Source: Acidobacteriota bacterium
Lineage (GTDB): Bacteria; Acidobacteriota; Vicinamibacteria; Vicinamibacterales; UBA2999
NCBI GenBank assembly: GCA_030697165.1
Contig: JAUYQQ010000009.1
Coordinates: 310,001 to 374,000 of the forward strand
Length of the DNA: 64,000 nt
Direction: 5' to 3'
Position numbers and translations under genes: made by a program. The notes below the pieces were generated by a model. That model was given only the letters and a program-made list of their open reading frames with translations, was not told the origin of the DNA and searched no databases. Numbering within the stretch: the first letter of the stretch is position 1; every line of letters begins with the position of its first letter. Shown here piece after piece: positions 1 through 9,056 of this stretch.

Positions 1-1005
1 GTTCAGGATCGTGGTTTGCGGCTTGACCGGGAAATTCACGTAGCTGGCCTTGATGTCCTGGTGCCGGTAGGAACCGTACCACCACAGGCGGTCCTTGATC
101 AGGTAGCCACCAAAACCGGCGTTCATGTCCTGGTAGCTGTTGAGACGATTGACGTCCTCGGGGGCGAGGTTGCCGCCGCCACGCAGGCCGCGCGCAATCT
201 GATCGGCGTCGATGTTGAAGGCCTGCCACTTCTCGGGCGAGTAACCGCCGTAGAACGTGCCGCGGAACTGGTTGCCGCCGGACTTGCTGATGAACTGCGA
301 CTGCACACCGGGGGTGGACGCTTCGGCGGAGTGCGCCGCGGTGTTGATCTGCACTTCCTCCATGCCGCCGATGTCAGGGTAATTGCCGAAAGCGCCGGTG
401 GCTTCGGTCGCGTTCAGGCCCTCGAAGATCACGCGGACCTGGCCGCTGGTGCCGTACACCACGAAGCCCTGCTGCGTGCCGTTGGTGCTGCCGCCCACGT
501 CGATGCGCGACATCTGCACCGCCGGTGAACCGGCCAGCAGCGAGAAGTAGTCGCGCGACGTCGGCAACGCCGAGAGTGCCTTGGCGTCGAACGAGTTGCC
601 GATCTGCGTGGCCGAGGTGTCGACCACCGGCGACTGGCCGGTCACGGTGACCGACTCCTCGAGCGAGGCCACCGTCAGTGCGCCATTCACGGTGGCCGTG
701 AATCCCAGGCTGACTCGGATGCCTTCGTTACGGACGATCGAGAAGCCGGCCAGCTCGAAGACGATCACGTATTCACCGGGCGTGACCGCGGTGAAGCGAT
801 ACGCGCCGTCGGCGTCGGTGACCGCGGTGCGAACGCCCATCTGCGATGGGCTGGTCAGCGTGACGGTCACACCCGGCATCAGCGCGTCTGATGCGTCCGT
901 GACCCGTCCGTTGATGGCGCCGGTTCCTGAGGTGACAGCTTGAGCGAACGTGAGGGAGGCCGAGACCAGGAGCAACGACACGGCAAGCGAAAACGTGCGA
1001 CGCAT
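1..1005 (-). CDS. TonB-dependent receptor, N-terminal part (cut by window edge)
   Basis: The reading frame is open for 335 codons from an ATG at 1005 to the left edge. A GGAGGG ribosome site lies just upstream of the ATG. Residues 1-23 form a signal peptide ending in LTFAQA. Residues 28-110 look like a carboxypeptidase-regulatory-like fold (GAINGRVTD, PGEYVIVFELAGF). A plug domain follows, with GLNATEATGAFG and GGMEEVQI. This is the Oar-like outer-membrane receptor type that Acidobacteria carry in many copies; the substrate cannot be told. The beta-barrel lies outside the window. The family call is firm. Confidence 0.9.
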   Translation of the reverse strand, partial: MRRTFSLAVSLLLVSASLTFAQAVTSGTGAINGRVTDASDALMPGVTVTLTSPSQMGVRTAVTDADGAYRFTAVTPGEYVIVFELAGFSIVRNEGIRVSLGFTATVNGALTVASLEESVTVTGQSPVVDTSATQIGNSFDAKALSALPTSRDYFSLLAGSPAVQMSRIDVGGSTNGTQQGFVVYGTSGQVRVIFEGLNATEATGAFGNYPDIGGMEEVQINTAAHSAEASTPGVQSQFISKSGGNQFRGTFYGGYSPEKWQAFNIDADQIARGLRGGGNLAPEDVNRLNSYQDMNAGFGGYLIKDRLWWYGSYRHQDIKASYVNFPVKPQTTILN

Positions 1006-1083
1006 GGGTACCCTCCGGGAAATGAGGCTACGACCGATGGACGAACGGCGAGAGCGACCTGACGACGAGTGAGAAAGTGCCGT

Positions 1084-1111
1084 ATCGTATGCCGAAATCC
1101 CGGCGCCGTAA
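1084..1111 (-). promoter_or_regulatory. Possible promoter of the TonB receptor gene
   Basis: On the minus strand a TTACGG box (1106-1111) and a TACGAT box (1084-1089) are 16 bp apart, about 80 bp upstream of the receptor ATG. The boxes are only moderately close to the sigma-70 consensus. The rest of the gap 1006-1195 shows nothing else recognisable. Confidence 0.3.
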
Positions 1112-1195
1112 CATTGTTTTTCCGCGGACCGCGACACGGCCGACCGCAATGCAGCTTTCAGCCCTTGTGCGCGCAGCAACACCAGCGAGCGGCGC

Positions 1196-3604
1196 TCAAC
1201 GCGTGAGCCGTTGGAGCCGCCGCCGCGCTTCCGCCAGCCGCCCGAGCAGCACCGGCGTTGGCGTGTCGCCGTACGCCTGCCGGACGCGCTGCTCGGCGAT
1301 GTCGAGTGCGGTGAGCAGCTCTTTCCCGGCGCGGGCCGCGGCATCTGGATCGGTGCTGCCGCGCGAGCCGATCCAGAGCGGCGCGGTGTGTGCGAACGGA
1401 TAGCTGTCCATGCCGGGCCACTCCATCCCGCCGCCGTGGACGCGCGCGGCAATCCAGCCGCCTGCCGGTACGGTGACGCTGCCGCGGTGAGCGATCGTGC
1501 CCGCCTGCGCGATGCCGGCGCCCGTCCATACGACCTCGCCGTTGACGAGGACCTCGGCCCGCTCGAACGGCAGGGCGGACGCGACCGACAGCTCGAACCG
1601 GGCGTCGCCGATCTGCTTTAGCACATCACCGGGCCCGGCGCTCGCGACGGTGAACCGGATGAGCGGCCCATTGGTCACGAAGCTCCGACCGGCGCGCAGC
1701 CCGTCGAGATACCGGTCCATCGTCAACCCACCCGGCACGTGTACGTAGACGCGCGTCGTGCCGATCGCCATCGTGCGAAAGAAGTCCACCATCGCGTCGG
1801 TGCCGGCCGAGGGCGTCACCGTCGCGCCGACGCTCAGCAGGCGATACCAGGCGTCGGCCGTGCCCAGTTCGTCGCTCCAGAGACACGCCAGCTCGATCGT
1901 GTCCACGTCGCCCAGGACCGCGTCCGAGACGAGTTCCAGCGGAATGCCCCGCGGTGCGTCTCCCCCGAACGGGTCTCGGCTCGATACCGGATGCACGTAT
2001 GAATTCACGCCCCCCTGCTCGCGGGTGTGACGCAGTGCCGAGACGTTCGACCGATCGTCGCGGCCGTAGACGGGGTAGTTCGGACCCCAGTACCACGGCC
2101 AGAAGAGCGCCTTCACGCCAATGTGCCCGGTGTGGCCGAGGAAGTGCGAGCGGACCTCCTGTCCGAACTGGATGAGGGGCGGTTCGGCGCGCGTCCACGC
2201 GAAGTAGTTCTCGTCGATCCGACGGGTGTGCAGGTTGGCCGAGAGCGGCGTCGCGACGTCGAGGTCCTCCCCGCGCATCATGGGCACAAGCACCTCAGGC
2301 GACAGGCGGACCGGCCCACCGTAGTTCAGGTGGAAGTGATGATCGCCGGAATACCAGCCCTCCATCGACGGGCCGCCGAGCGGCGTGAACTCGAGGACCA
2401 TACCCGATGGCACGTCTGGCGCCGCACGTCCCTCCTGGCGTGCCGGCCGGTACTCGAACCCGTGCGTCGCCACTGCACGATAGGAGCCCACGGGGATTTC
2501 GAATTCCAGCGTCCCGGGCGAATGGCTGAAGATCAACCCCGACTGGCCGTCGAGCCACACCTGTCGCCCGGAGGGAAACGCCGGGTGGCCGTCGCGGTCG
2601 ACGATGTGGACGCGCGCGGGCACTTGGTCGCCTCCCGCGACCTGAGTGCGGACGATGACGCGGGTGGTGGGCTCGCCCCAATCCCAGGACAAAGGCGTGA
2701 CCGCGCGTGGAATGCCGCCACCGTTGTCGATTCGCCAGAGGCCGAAGACACCACTGGCATCGGCTCGCGCGAACAGGATGCTGCCGTCAGGGCCCCAGGC
2801 CGGCATGATCGCGAAGGCGCCGCCGGAGGTGATCGCGGTCATGGGGCCGCCGCCCACGTCCATAAGCTGAAGCGCCCAGTCGGTGCCCGACAACACCGGC
2901 AGCGGCACGGCGAGGCGCCGTCCGTCCGGTGACACCGCGGGCCGCGCAAGCGACGCCACCGCGGCGATCGCCAGCACGCGGCGTGTCCCCGTCGGATCGA
3001 TCACCGCGACTTCGTCGCCGCTGCCGCGCTTCGAGATGTGCATGACGCTGCCGTCAGCGAGCGGCTGAGGACGAAGATCCAGTCCGAGGGCGTTGGTGAT
3101 GCGCGACGGTGCGCGCGTCGCGAGATCCATTCGATAGAGCTCGAGGTCCCCGGTCTCGGCCGACGCATAGTAGAGCGCCCCGCCGTCAGGCGAGTACGCG
3201 GGATCCAGTGCCGCCGCAGGACCGTCCACCAGGACGGTCTCGACGCCCGTAGCGAGGTGTACTTCGAGGATGTCGGTGGTGCGCGTATCGTCGCGGACGA
3301 ACGCGATGCGCCCTCCACCGGGATGCCACGCCGGCCGCGAGTCGAGGCCCGCGCCCCTCGTCATCCGCCTCGCTGTCCCACCCTCAGCGCCCATGGTCCA
3401 GATCCACCCGCGCGCCGAGAAGGCAATGGTGCGCCCGTCGGGCGACACCGCGGGATAGGTGGGGCCAACGGAGTAAGTGGGAAAGTCGTAGCCCTCGACG
3501 TAGACGTGGTGCCCTTGACCGATCCGCTGGTATCGGTTGGTCCACTGAGCCGAGAGGGGCAGGGTCAGCACGACAAGCGCGAGGGTGACCAGGAGTCGGC
3601 GCAT
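1196..3604 (-). CDS. Secreted TolB-propeller plus CehA/PHP-type metallohydrolase
   Basis: 802 aa, starting MRRLLVTLALVVLTL with a signal peptide cut near SAQW. Residues about 30-310 carry PD40/TolB propeller repeats (PAVSPDGRTIAFSARG, PAYSPDGGALYYAS, PAVSPDGRRLAV). The C-terminal half is a CehA/McbA-type PHP hydrolase with a GDHHFHLNYGG metal-binding motif, YVHP and SAGTDAM. The second part probably hydrolyses a phosphoester or related bond with metals; the propeller may bind a ligand. The same PHP family appears without a propeller at 46219-47274. It lies upstream of the TonB gene on the same strand with a 190 bp gap. No good ribosome site precedes the ATG. The substrate is unknown. Confidence 0.8.
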   Translation of the reverse strand: MRRLLVTLALVVLTLPLSAQWTNRYQRIGQGHHVYVEGYDFPTYSVGPTYPAVSPDGRTIAFSARGWIWTMGAEGGTARRMTRGAGLDSRPAWHPGGGRIAFVRDDTRTTDILEVHLATGVETVLVDGPAAALDPAYSPDGGALYYASAETGDLELYRMDLATRAPSRITNALGLDLRPQPLADGSVMHISKRGSGDEVAVIDPTGTRRVLAIAAVASLARPAVSPDGRRLAVPLPVLSGTDWALQLMDVGGGPMTAITSGGAFAIMPAWGPDGSILFARADASGVFGLWRIDNGGGIPRAVTPLSWDWGEPTTRVIVRTQVAGGDQVPARVHIVDRDGHPAFPSGRQVWLDGQSGLIFSHSPGTLEFEIPVGSYRAVATHGFEYRPARQEGRAAPDVPSGMVLEFTPLGGPSMEGWYSGDHHFHLNYGGPVRLSPEVLVPMMRGEDLDVATPLSANLHTRRIDENYFAWTRAEPPLIQFGQEVRSHFLGHTGHIGVKALFWPWYWGPNYPVYGRDDRSNVSALRHTREQGGVNSYVHPVSSRDPFGGDAPRGIPLELVSDAVLGDVDTIELACLWSDELGTADAWYRLLSVGATVTPSAGTDAMVDFFRTMAIGTTRVYVHVPGGLTMDRYLDGLRAGRSFVTNGPLIRFTVASAGPGDVLKQIGDARFELSVASALPFERAEVLVNGEVVWTGAGIAQAGTIAHRGSVTVPAGGWIAARVHGGGMEWPGMDSYPFAHTAPLWIGSRGSTDPDAAARAGKELLTALDIAEQRVRQAYGDTPTPVLLGRLAEARRRLQRLTR

Positions 3605-3697
3605 TGGGGAAGCTTAATCGACCTGCCGACCGTCGAGCACGGGACCCGCGGGCCGGCAGGAGGCGGCAAGCGGACAGGCCGCCGACGGAGCGCACGA

Positions 3698-5395
3698 TTA
3701 CGGCGTCAGCCGCCCGCCCTCATACCCCGGGCCGCGGACGACGCGGCCGGGCGTGGCGCCGGTGTGTTCGCCAGCACGCAGCACCGGCGTCCCGTTGACC
3801 AGCACGTGCACGACCCCGGTGGCGTACTGGTGCGGGCGCTCGAACGTCGCATGATCCTGGATGCGTGCGGGATCGAACACGACGACATCCGCGAAGTACC
3901 CCTCGGCGAGCCGCCCGCGCTCCTTGATCGACAGATGTTCCGCCGGCATCGTCGTCATTCGGCGGATGGCCTCTTCGAGCGGCACCAGCTCCTCGTCGCG
4001 CACGTAGCGTCCGAGCCAGCGCGCGAAGTTACCGTAGGCGCGCGGGTGCGGGTTCGACCGCAGGAACACGCCTTCTGGCGCCATCGACCCCGAGTCCGAA
4101 CCGAAGCTCACCCACGGCAGTCGCAGCTTCTTGCGCAGGTTGTCCTCGGACATCAGGAAGTACACCGCTTCGACGCGGCTCCCGTCTTCGATGACCAGAT
4201 TGATCGCCGTTTCCTCCGGCGACGTACCGCGGGCCTTTGCGACCTGCGCCAGCGTCTGTCCGGTCAGCGGCTTCAACGCCTCCGTCTTGAAGCCTGACAG
4301 CAGGATGCCCTCGGGGCCGGCGCCGACGAAGAAGTTCTCCCACTCGGTCGTTGGCGTCGTCATCTCTGTCATGACGCGTGCGCGAGTGGCGGGATCCCTC
4401 AGCCGCGAAACCCAGCGGTCGTGGCCGCCCTCCTGCACCCACGGCGGCATCGTCGCGTTGAGCCCGGTTGCACCGGCAGGATAGGTGTAGACGTCGGCGG
4501 TGATGCGCAGCCCCTCGCGGCGTGCCGCCTCGATCCGGGCGATGGCCGCGTCGGTCTTGTCCCAGTTCTCCCGCCCCGCGGCCTTCAGGTGATAAATCTC
4601 TGCGGGCACGCCGGCGTCGCGCGCGATCTGAATCAACTCGTCGATTGCCTCGAGCAGGCGCGAGCCCTCACTGCGCATGTGCGAGATGTACATCCCGCCG
4701 GACTCGCCGGCGGCGCGCGCCAGCGCGACGAGCTCTGGCGTCTTCGCGTAAAACGCGGGCGCGTAGATGAGCGACGAGCCGACGCCAAGCGCGCCCTCGC
4801 GCATCGCCCGGCGGACCAGCTCCTTCATCCGCTCGAGCTCCTCTGCCGTCGGATCGCGATCCTCGTAGCCGATCTCATGGATGCGCAGCGTGGTCGCGCC
4901 GACAAACGACGCGACGTTGGTGGATACGCCCTTGCGGATCAGCCCGTCGAGATACTCGCCGAGCGTTGTCCAGTCGATTGGAAACTTGAGGTCGCCCTGG
5001 CCGGCGAGCTGCTCGGTCTTCATCCGCTCGTTGAGCGGCCCCATCGACCAGCCTTCGCCGAAGACTTCGAGCGTCACGCCCTGGCGGACGTTGCCTTGCG
5101 ACCGCCCGTCCACGAGCAGCGGCTCGTCCGCCCAGCTGAGCATGTTGATGAAGCCGGGGGCGACGACCAGCCCCGTCGCGTCGAGCGTCTCGCGCGCCGT
5201 GGCGTCGGCCAGCGGCCCGATGGCGACGACGCGGTCGCCGCGGATGGCGAGGGATGCGTCCACTCCCGGCGCGCCCGTGCCGTCGATGACACGGCCGTTG
5301 CGGATGAGGATGTCGTACTGCGGCTCGGGCGTGGCACACGCCGCCAGGGCCAGGATTGCGATTGCGGAGCAGAGGAGGCTGAGCAGGCGGGACAC
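3698..5395 (-). CDS. Lipoprotein D-aminoacylase / N-acyl-D-amino-acid deacylase family amidohydrolase
   Basis: 565 aa from a GTG. The N-terminus is a lipoprotein signal with lipobox LAAC (residues 17-20). The body is an amidohydrolase of the N-acyl-D-amino-acid deacylase family: RNGRVIDGTGAPG at the start, APGFINML, YISHMRSEG, IYHLKAAG, GSDSGSMAPEG, then the C-terminal composite strand with DVVVFDPARIQD. The HxH found in many relatives reads NML here, so metal binding may be altered at that site. The likely role is hydrolysis of N-acylated D-amino acids or a related dipeptide, anchored in the envelope. It is followed by the PHP gene 93 bp downstream. Confidence 0.82.
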   Translation of the reverse strand: MSRLLSLLCSAIAILALAACATPEPQYDILIRNGRVIDGTGAPGVDASLAIRGDRVVAIGPLADATARETLDATGLVVAPGFINMLSWADEPLLVDGRSQGNVRQGVTLEVFGEGWSMGPLNERMKTEQLAGQGDLKFPIDWTTLGEYLDGLIRKGVSTNVASFVGATTLRIHEIGYEDRDPTAEELERMKELVRRAMREGALGVGSSLIYAPAFYAKTPELVALARAAGESGGMYISHMRSEGSRLLEAIDELIQIARDAGVPAEIYHLKAAGRENWDKTDAAIARIEAARREGLRITADVYTYPAGATGLNATMPPWVQEGGHDRWVSRLRDPATRARVMTEMTTPTTEWENFFVGAGPEGILLSGFKTEALKPLTGQTLAQVAKARGTSPEETAINLVIEDGSRVEAVYFLMSEDNLRKKLRLPWVSFGSDSGSMAPEGVFLRSNPHPRAYGNFARWLGRYVRDEELVPLEEAIRRMTTMPAEHLSIKERGRLAEGYFADVVVFDPARIQDHATFERPHQYATGVVHVLVNGTPVLRAGEHTGATPGRVVRGPGYEGGRLTP

Positions 5396-5465
5396 GGCGG
5401 GAATTATGTGCCGCCTCCGGCGACAAGGTCAAAACAGGTAACCGCCACGTTCAGAACCCGTGGCC

Positions 5466-5520
5466 GGTCTCCTGACCTCTTTATCTCCTGTTCACGCGCC
5501 TACACGTTGAACTTGAACAG
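5466..5520 (+). repeat. ychF 3'-end repeat, copy A
   Basis: 55 bp that match 9222-9276 at 52 positions. On the minus strand the last bases still read LFKFNV plus a stop, the end of YchF, with the stop changed from TAA to TAG. The core TACACGTTGAACTTGAACAG (5501-5520) is identical in copies B (9257-9276) and C (10950-10969). The ychF match ends abruptly at 5520. Confidence 0.85.
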
Positions 5521-5553
5521 CGTTAGGCACCGGTGGCGTTCTCGCCTGGGGGC

Positions 5554-5582
5554 TTGACAATCTACTAATCGACTAGTACTAA
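5554..5582 (+). promoter_or_regulatory. blaI promoter
   Basis: TTGACA (5554-5559) and TACTAA (5577-5582) are separated by 17 bp. The -35 box is a perfect sigma-70 match. The spacer and -10 box are covered by the dyad at 5563-5578, so a repressor bound there would block transcription. Confidence 0.6.
5563..5578. promoter_or_regulatory. Putative BlaI operator, site 1
   Basis: TACTAATCGACTAGTA is palindromic at 14 of 16 positions. It overlaps the blaI spacer and -10 box. A near copy (14 of 16 bases identical) lies at 7594-7609, ahead of the third gene of the module. BlaI/MecI repressors bind short dyads of this kind. The assignment to this BlaI is inferred from position and repetition. Confidence 0.6.
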
Positions 5583-5612
5583 TATTGACGTAGACGACTG
5601 AGGGGAGGTTTC

Positions 5613-5999
5613 ATGGCGGCGCCGCATCCTACTGAAGGCGAACTGGCGATCCTGCGCGTGCTCTGGAGCCGCAAAGGACCGACGACCGTTCGCGAAGTGC
5701 ACGACGAGTTGCGTCGCACCAAGGACACCGCCTACACCACGGTGTTGAAGATGCTGACGATCATGTCCGACAAGGGCCTGGTACGACGCGATGAATCCGA
5801 ACGCACCCACACGTACGTCCCGGTACATGCCGAGCGGGTGGTGCAGACATCTCTCTTGAAGGACCTGATGCGTCGCGCGTTTTCTGGCTCGGCCTTGAAG
5901 CTGGTGCAGCGCGCGCTCGATGACGACACCGCCAGCGCCGAAGAGCTCGACGCCATCTCGAAGCTGATCGCACAAGCCAAGGCCAAGCGGAAGCGCTGA
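5613..5999 (+). CDS. blaI: BlaI/MecI/CopY-family transcriptional repressor
   Basis: 128 aa with a strong AGGGGAGG ribosome site. Residues 6-80 form the winged helix (PTEGELAILRVLW, TVREVHDEL, AYTTVLKMLTIMSDKGLV). A short helical dimerisation tail follows. In this family the repressor is cleaved after signalling by a partner M56 peptidase. That partner is the next gene, and its ATG overlaps the stop codon by one base. Autoregulation is likely through the dyad at 5563-5578. Confidence 0.92.
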   Translation: MAAPHPTEGELAILRVLWSRKGPTTVREVHDELRRTKDTAYTTVLKMLTIMSDKGLVRRDESERTHTYVPVHAERVVQTSLLKDLMRRAFSGSALKLVQRALDDDTASAEELDAISKLIAQAKAKRKR

Positions 6000-7576
6000 T
6001 GGACATGCTGTGGAACGTGCAGTTCGGATTCGCGCCGGCACTGGCCCAGGCGCTGCTGCATTCGCTGTGGCAGGGAGCGCTGTTGGCGGCGATGGCGGGG
6101 CTCGCACTGAAGTTGCTGGGCCGCCACGGTGCGGCATTGCGCCACTCGGCCGGGATGGCGTTCCTGCTGGCGATGATTGCGGTTCCCACATTGACCTTCT
6201 CGCGTTTCTGGTCGCAGCCCTCCGCCGAAGTGAACGCCGGAATACTGCCAGCGATGACGGCACCCGCGATCGGCGTCACGCCGGGCGTGTTCGTGCAGCA
6301 ATCCAGCGGATTGGCCGCGGCACTGAGCCTGCTGTGGCTGCTTGGCGTGGCGGTGATGCTGCTGCGGCACTTGGGCGGTTGGCGCCTGATTGGCGCGTTG
6401 GAGCGCCGCCCGTTCCACCCCTTGCCGCCGGAATGGCAGCAGCGGGTGGACGCGCTGCAGCGGGCACTGCGGATTTCGCGCACGGTAGTCGTGCGCCTTG
6501 CCGACGATGTCGGGTCGCCCTTCACCGCGCGTGTCCTTCGGCCGGTGATCTGGTTGCCGCTGTCGTTGTTGACCCGGCTACCGCATGAGCAAGTCGAGGC
6601 GCTGCTCGCGCATGAGTTGGCACACATCCGTCGCCTGGACTGGCTCTGGAATGGCTTGCAGTGCGTGGCCGAATCCCTGTTGTTCTTCCACCCGTGCGCG
6701 TGGTGGTTGAGCCGGCGCATCCGGCAGGAACGCGAACACGCTTGTGATGATCTGGCGGTCGCGGCCGGCGGGGACGCCATCGCCTTGGCGGAGGCGCTGG
6801 CCGATCTCGAGCGCCACCGCTCTTTCGTCCCCCACTTGTTGCTCGCAGCCCAAGGAGGCTCACTCATGAATCGCATCAGCCGTCTTCTGTCCCGTCCGCC
6901 AACTCGCAGGAGTTGGTGGGTGCCGCTCGGCCTTGTTGTTGTGTTGGCTTCTGGCTTCGCGATCGCCACATGGCTGGATCCTTCCAAGCACCAACTGCCT
7001 CTACTGCGCATCGAATCGTCCACCGAAGGCACCCTGCGTCCCGGCGATTACCGCGAAATCACGGCCCGCGGCCTCGACAAGCAGCGCTACTACCGCGCCA
7101 GCGTCGACGCACGCGGCCGCATTGCCGAGGTCTACAAGGAGGATGGCACGCCGCAGGTGATCGACCCGGCGGTGCGCTCGTGGATCGATGAAGTGGCGCG
7201 CCTGAGCGTTCCGGCACCTCCGCCGCCGCCACCACCGCCATCGCCAACCGAGGCAGGTGGTCCGTCAGCACCACCCGCACCGCCAGTGCCACCCCCGCCC
7301 CCCTCGGTCGCGGACTCGGCCGACTTCAAGGCGATACTCCGCCTGGTCGCTGCGAGTTCGTCAGTGGGCAAGAGGATCGGCAACCCGATTGCAGTGATGC
7401 CGGACTCCATCGACGGTGAAATGCGCCTATCCGGCAATAACGACGAACACGGCAATGCGAGTCTTTCGTTCATGCTCAGTGGCCCCCATGGCCTGGCGCA
7501 GATCGTCGTGTTCGCAACGCGTGCGCATGGGACCTGGGCCATCACCACCTTGGATGTGCAGCCACTGGCCGGCTGA
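5999..7576 (+). CDS. BlaR1-like M56-family membrane metallopeptidase
   Basis: 525 aa. The N-terminal part has several membrane segments (about 20-40, 52-68, 105-123). The M56 zinc site is HELAH at 205-209, with EREHACDD near 244-251. A further membrane segment lies at 307-324. The C-terminal part is a proline-rich stretch (about 400-435) and a 90-residue domain I do not recognise. The penicillin-binding sensor domain of true BlaR1 is absent, so the signal is probably not a beta-lactam. It would cleave the BlaI encoded just upstream. The two genes overlap by one base. Confidence 0.88.
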   Translation: MDMLWNVQFGFAPALAQALLHSLWQGALLAAMAGLALKLLGRHGAALRHSAGMAFLLAMIAVPTLTFSRFWSQPSAEVNAGILPAMTAPAIGVTPGVFVQQSSGLAAALSLLWLLGVAVMLLRHLGGWRLIGALERRPFHPLPPEWQQRVDALQRALRISRTVVVRLADDVGSPFTARVLRPVIWLPLSLLTRLPHEQVEALLAHELAHIRRLDWLWNGLQCVAESLLFFHPCAWWLSRRIRQEREHACDDLAVAAGGDAIALAEALADLERHRSFVPHLLLAAQGGSLMNRISRLLSRPPTRRSWWVPLGLVVVLASGFAIATWLDPSKHQLPLLRIESSTEGTLRPGDYREITARGLDKQRYYRASVDARGRIAEVYKEDGTPQVIDPAVRSWIDEVARLSVPAPPPPPPPPSPTEAGGPSAPPAPPVPPPPPSVADSADFKAILRLVAASSSVGKRIGNPIAVMPDSIDGEMRLSGNNDEHGNASLSFMLSGPHGLAQIVVFATRAHGTWAITTLDVQPLAG

Positions 7577-7593
7577 GGTTTTTTGCGTTTATG

Positions 7594-7609
7594 TACTAAC
7601 CAACTAGTA
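7594..7609. promoter_or_regulatory. Putative BlaI operator, site 2
   Basis: TACTAACCAACTAGTA has TACTA/TAGTA arms and matches site 1 at 14 of 16 positions. It lies between the M56 stop and the hydrolase start, over a possible promoter (TTGCGT at 7583-7588, TAGTAG at 7605-7610, 16 bp apart). This suggests the hydrolase gene is a second target of the same repressor. Confidence 0.55.
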
Positions 7610-7649
7610 GACGCCCGCGCGACTTGTCGCTTTTGAATAGGTGATTCCC

Positions 7650-9014
7650 GTGATCAAGACCCGGTTTCCTGCTACTAACCTCTGGACCTGCGTGCTGGCT
7701 TGCTCGCTGGCACTTTCCGCCGATTCGCTTGCAGTAGCGGCACAAGAAAGCAACCCGGTCCACGCGAATTCCGTACAGCAATTCCTGTTTTCGGCGGATA
7801 CATCTGCGGGAGTCCAAGCGGAGTTCGCCAACATGGGCGTGCTTCTCACTGATGCGCTGGCAGCGCCAGCGCAGGGCCGAACAGTCTGGGTCACCGGGAC
7901 CGGTCCGAGCGGGTTTCCCGCGCCTTACCGGATCGACCATGTCGGTGGTCGTTTTCATGTCTATGCCGAGCGACGCCGACCCCAGCATCCCGTCGCGCCG
8001 TTCCCGTACGTGAGCCAGGAGGTCAGGTTCAAGACGCCCGATCCCGGGGTGGCGCCGGTGGGCACGCTCACCTACCCGAAATCGAGCGGCTCTTTTCCGG
8101 CCGTCGTGCTGGTCGCCGGAACCGGAGCTCACAATCGCGATGCCGGCATGTCACTGCACAAGACGCTGCTGGTGCTGGCCGATCACCTGACCCGACAGGG
8201 GTTCGCGGTGTTGCGCTATGACAAGCGCGGGGTCGGCCTGACGGGAGGTGAGCGCCATCCAGGCCCCACCACCGATGACTACGCCGCCGATGCCTTGGCC
8301 GCGGTGCGGTTCCTGAAAATGCAACCGAACATCGACCCTCGGCGAATCGGAATCGCCGGCCACAGTGAAGGCGGCATCATCGCTGCCATGGTCGCGGCCG
8401 AAGCGCCGGAGGACGTGGGATTCATCGTGATGCTTGCGGGAACCGGTCTGCCCGGCCAGGAGAACCAGAGCCTGCAGGGTGCCGCATTCGCGCGTGCCGA
8501 CGGAGTGCCGGAAGCGCTGATCCTCCTCAACCAGAAGCTGGAGCGGGGACAGCTCGAGATCGCGGCCAGCAAGCTGGGGCGTCAGGAAGCGCTGGATGCG
8601 ATGCGCACGGCGACAAGAGTACTGCCGGCGGAGGACAAGGAAACACTGGAAATTCCGGCCGAAGGACTTCCTGCCGAGGCGTTCGAGGCTCTGCTTTCGC
8701 CATGGTTTCGTCGCTTCCTGGCGCTGGACCCGCGCTCGTACCTTGAAAAGGTGAAATGCCCGGTCCTTGCGATTGTGGGCGAGAAAGACCTGCAGGTGCC
8801 GCCTGCCGAAAATCTTCAGGGGATCGAGCGGGCGCTCGAGCGTGGCGCCAACCGACGCGCAACCGTGCGTCAACTCGCGGGTGTCAACCACAACCTCCAG
8901 ACCGCCAGAACGGGCAAGTTGAGCGAGTACTTCCTGATCGAGGAAACCGTCGCCCCGTCAGTGCTGGAATTGCTGTCGAGCTGGATGAAGGACGTGACGC
9001 ACCACAAAGACTGA
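7650..9014 (+). CDS. Secreted alpha/beta-hydrolase (GHSEGG type)
   Basis: About 454 aa. GTG codons lie at 7641 and 7650; I prefer 7650 because AGGTGA (7639-7644) sits five bases before it. A signal peptide ends near AVAAQ. The first 150 residues are a beta-rich region of unknown function. Then comes an alpha/beta hydrolase with VLVAGTGAHNRD, RYDKRGVG, nucleophile elbow GHSEGG, and the acid/His region VGEKD and AGVNHN. It is a distant paralogue of the protein at 48135-49805. It probably acts on an ester or peptide outside the cytoplasm. The operator at 7594 suggests BlaI control. Confidence 0.85.
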   Translation: MIKTRFPATNLWTCVLACSLALSADSLAVAAQESNPVHANSVQQFLFSADTSAGVQAEFANMGVLLTDALAAPAQGRTVWVTGTGPSGFPAPYRIDHVGGRFHVYAERRRPQHPVAPFPYVSQEVRFKTPDPGVAPVGTLTYPKSSGSFPAVVLVAGTGAHNRDAGMSLHKTLLVLADHLTRQGFAVLRYDKRGVGLTGGERHPGPTTDDYAADALAAVRFLKMQPNIDPRRIGIAGHSEGGIIAAMVAAEAPEDVGFIVMLAGTGLPGQENQSLQGAAFARADGVPEALILLNQKLERGQLEIAASKLGRQEALDAMRTATRVLPAEDKETLEIPAEGLPAEAFEALLSPWFRRFLALDPRSYLEKVKCPVLAIVGEKDLQVPPAENLQGIERALERGANRRATVRQLAGVNHNLQTARTGKLSEYFLIEETVAPSVLELLSSWMKDVTHHKD

Positions 9015-9056
9015 GGGATCCGGGCCGAGGTCGCCTTCGGTTGTACCTACCGGTGT

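Noticed and set aside
3038-4297. A 419-residue plus-strand ORF over the aminoacylase and PHP genes
   Set aside because: It is a GC-rich antisense shadow without domain signature or ribosome site; the minus-strand genes are well supported.
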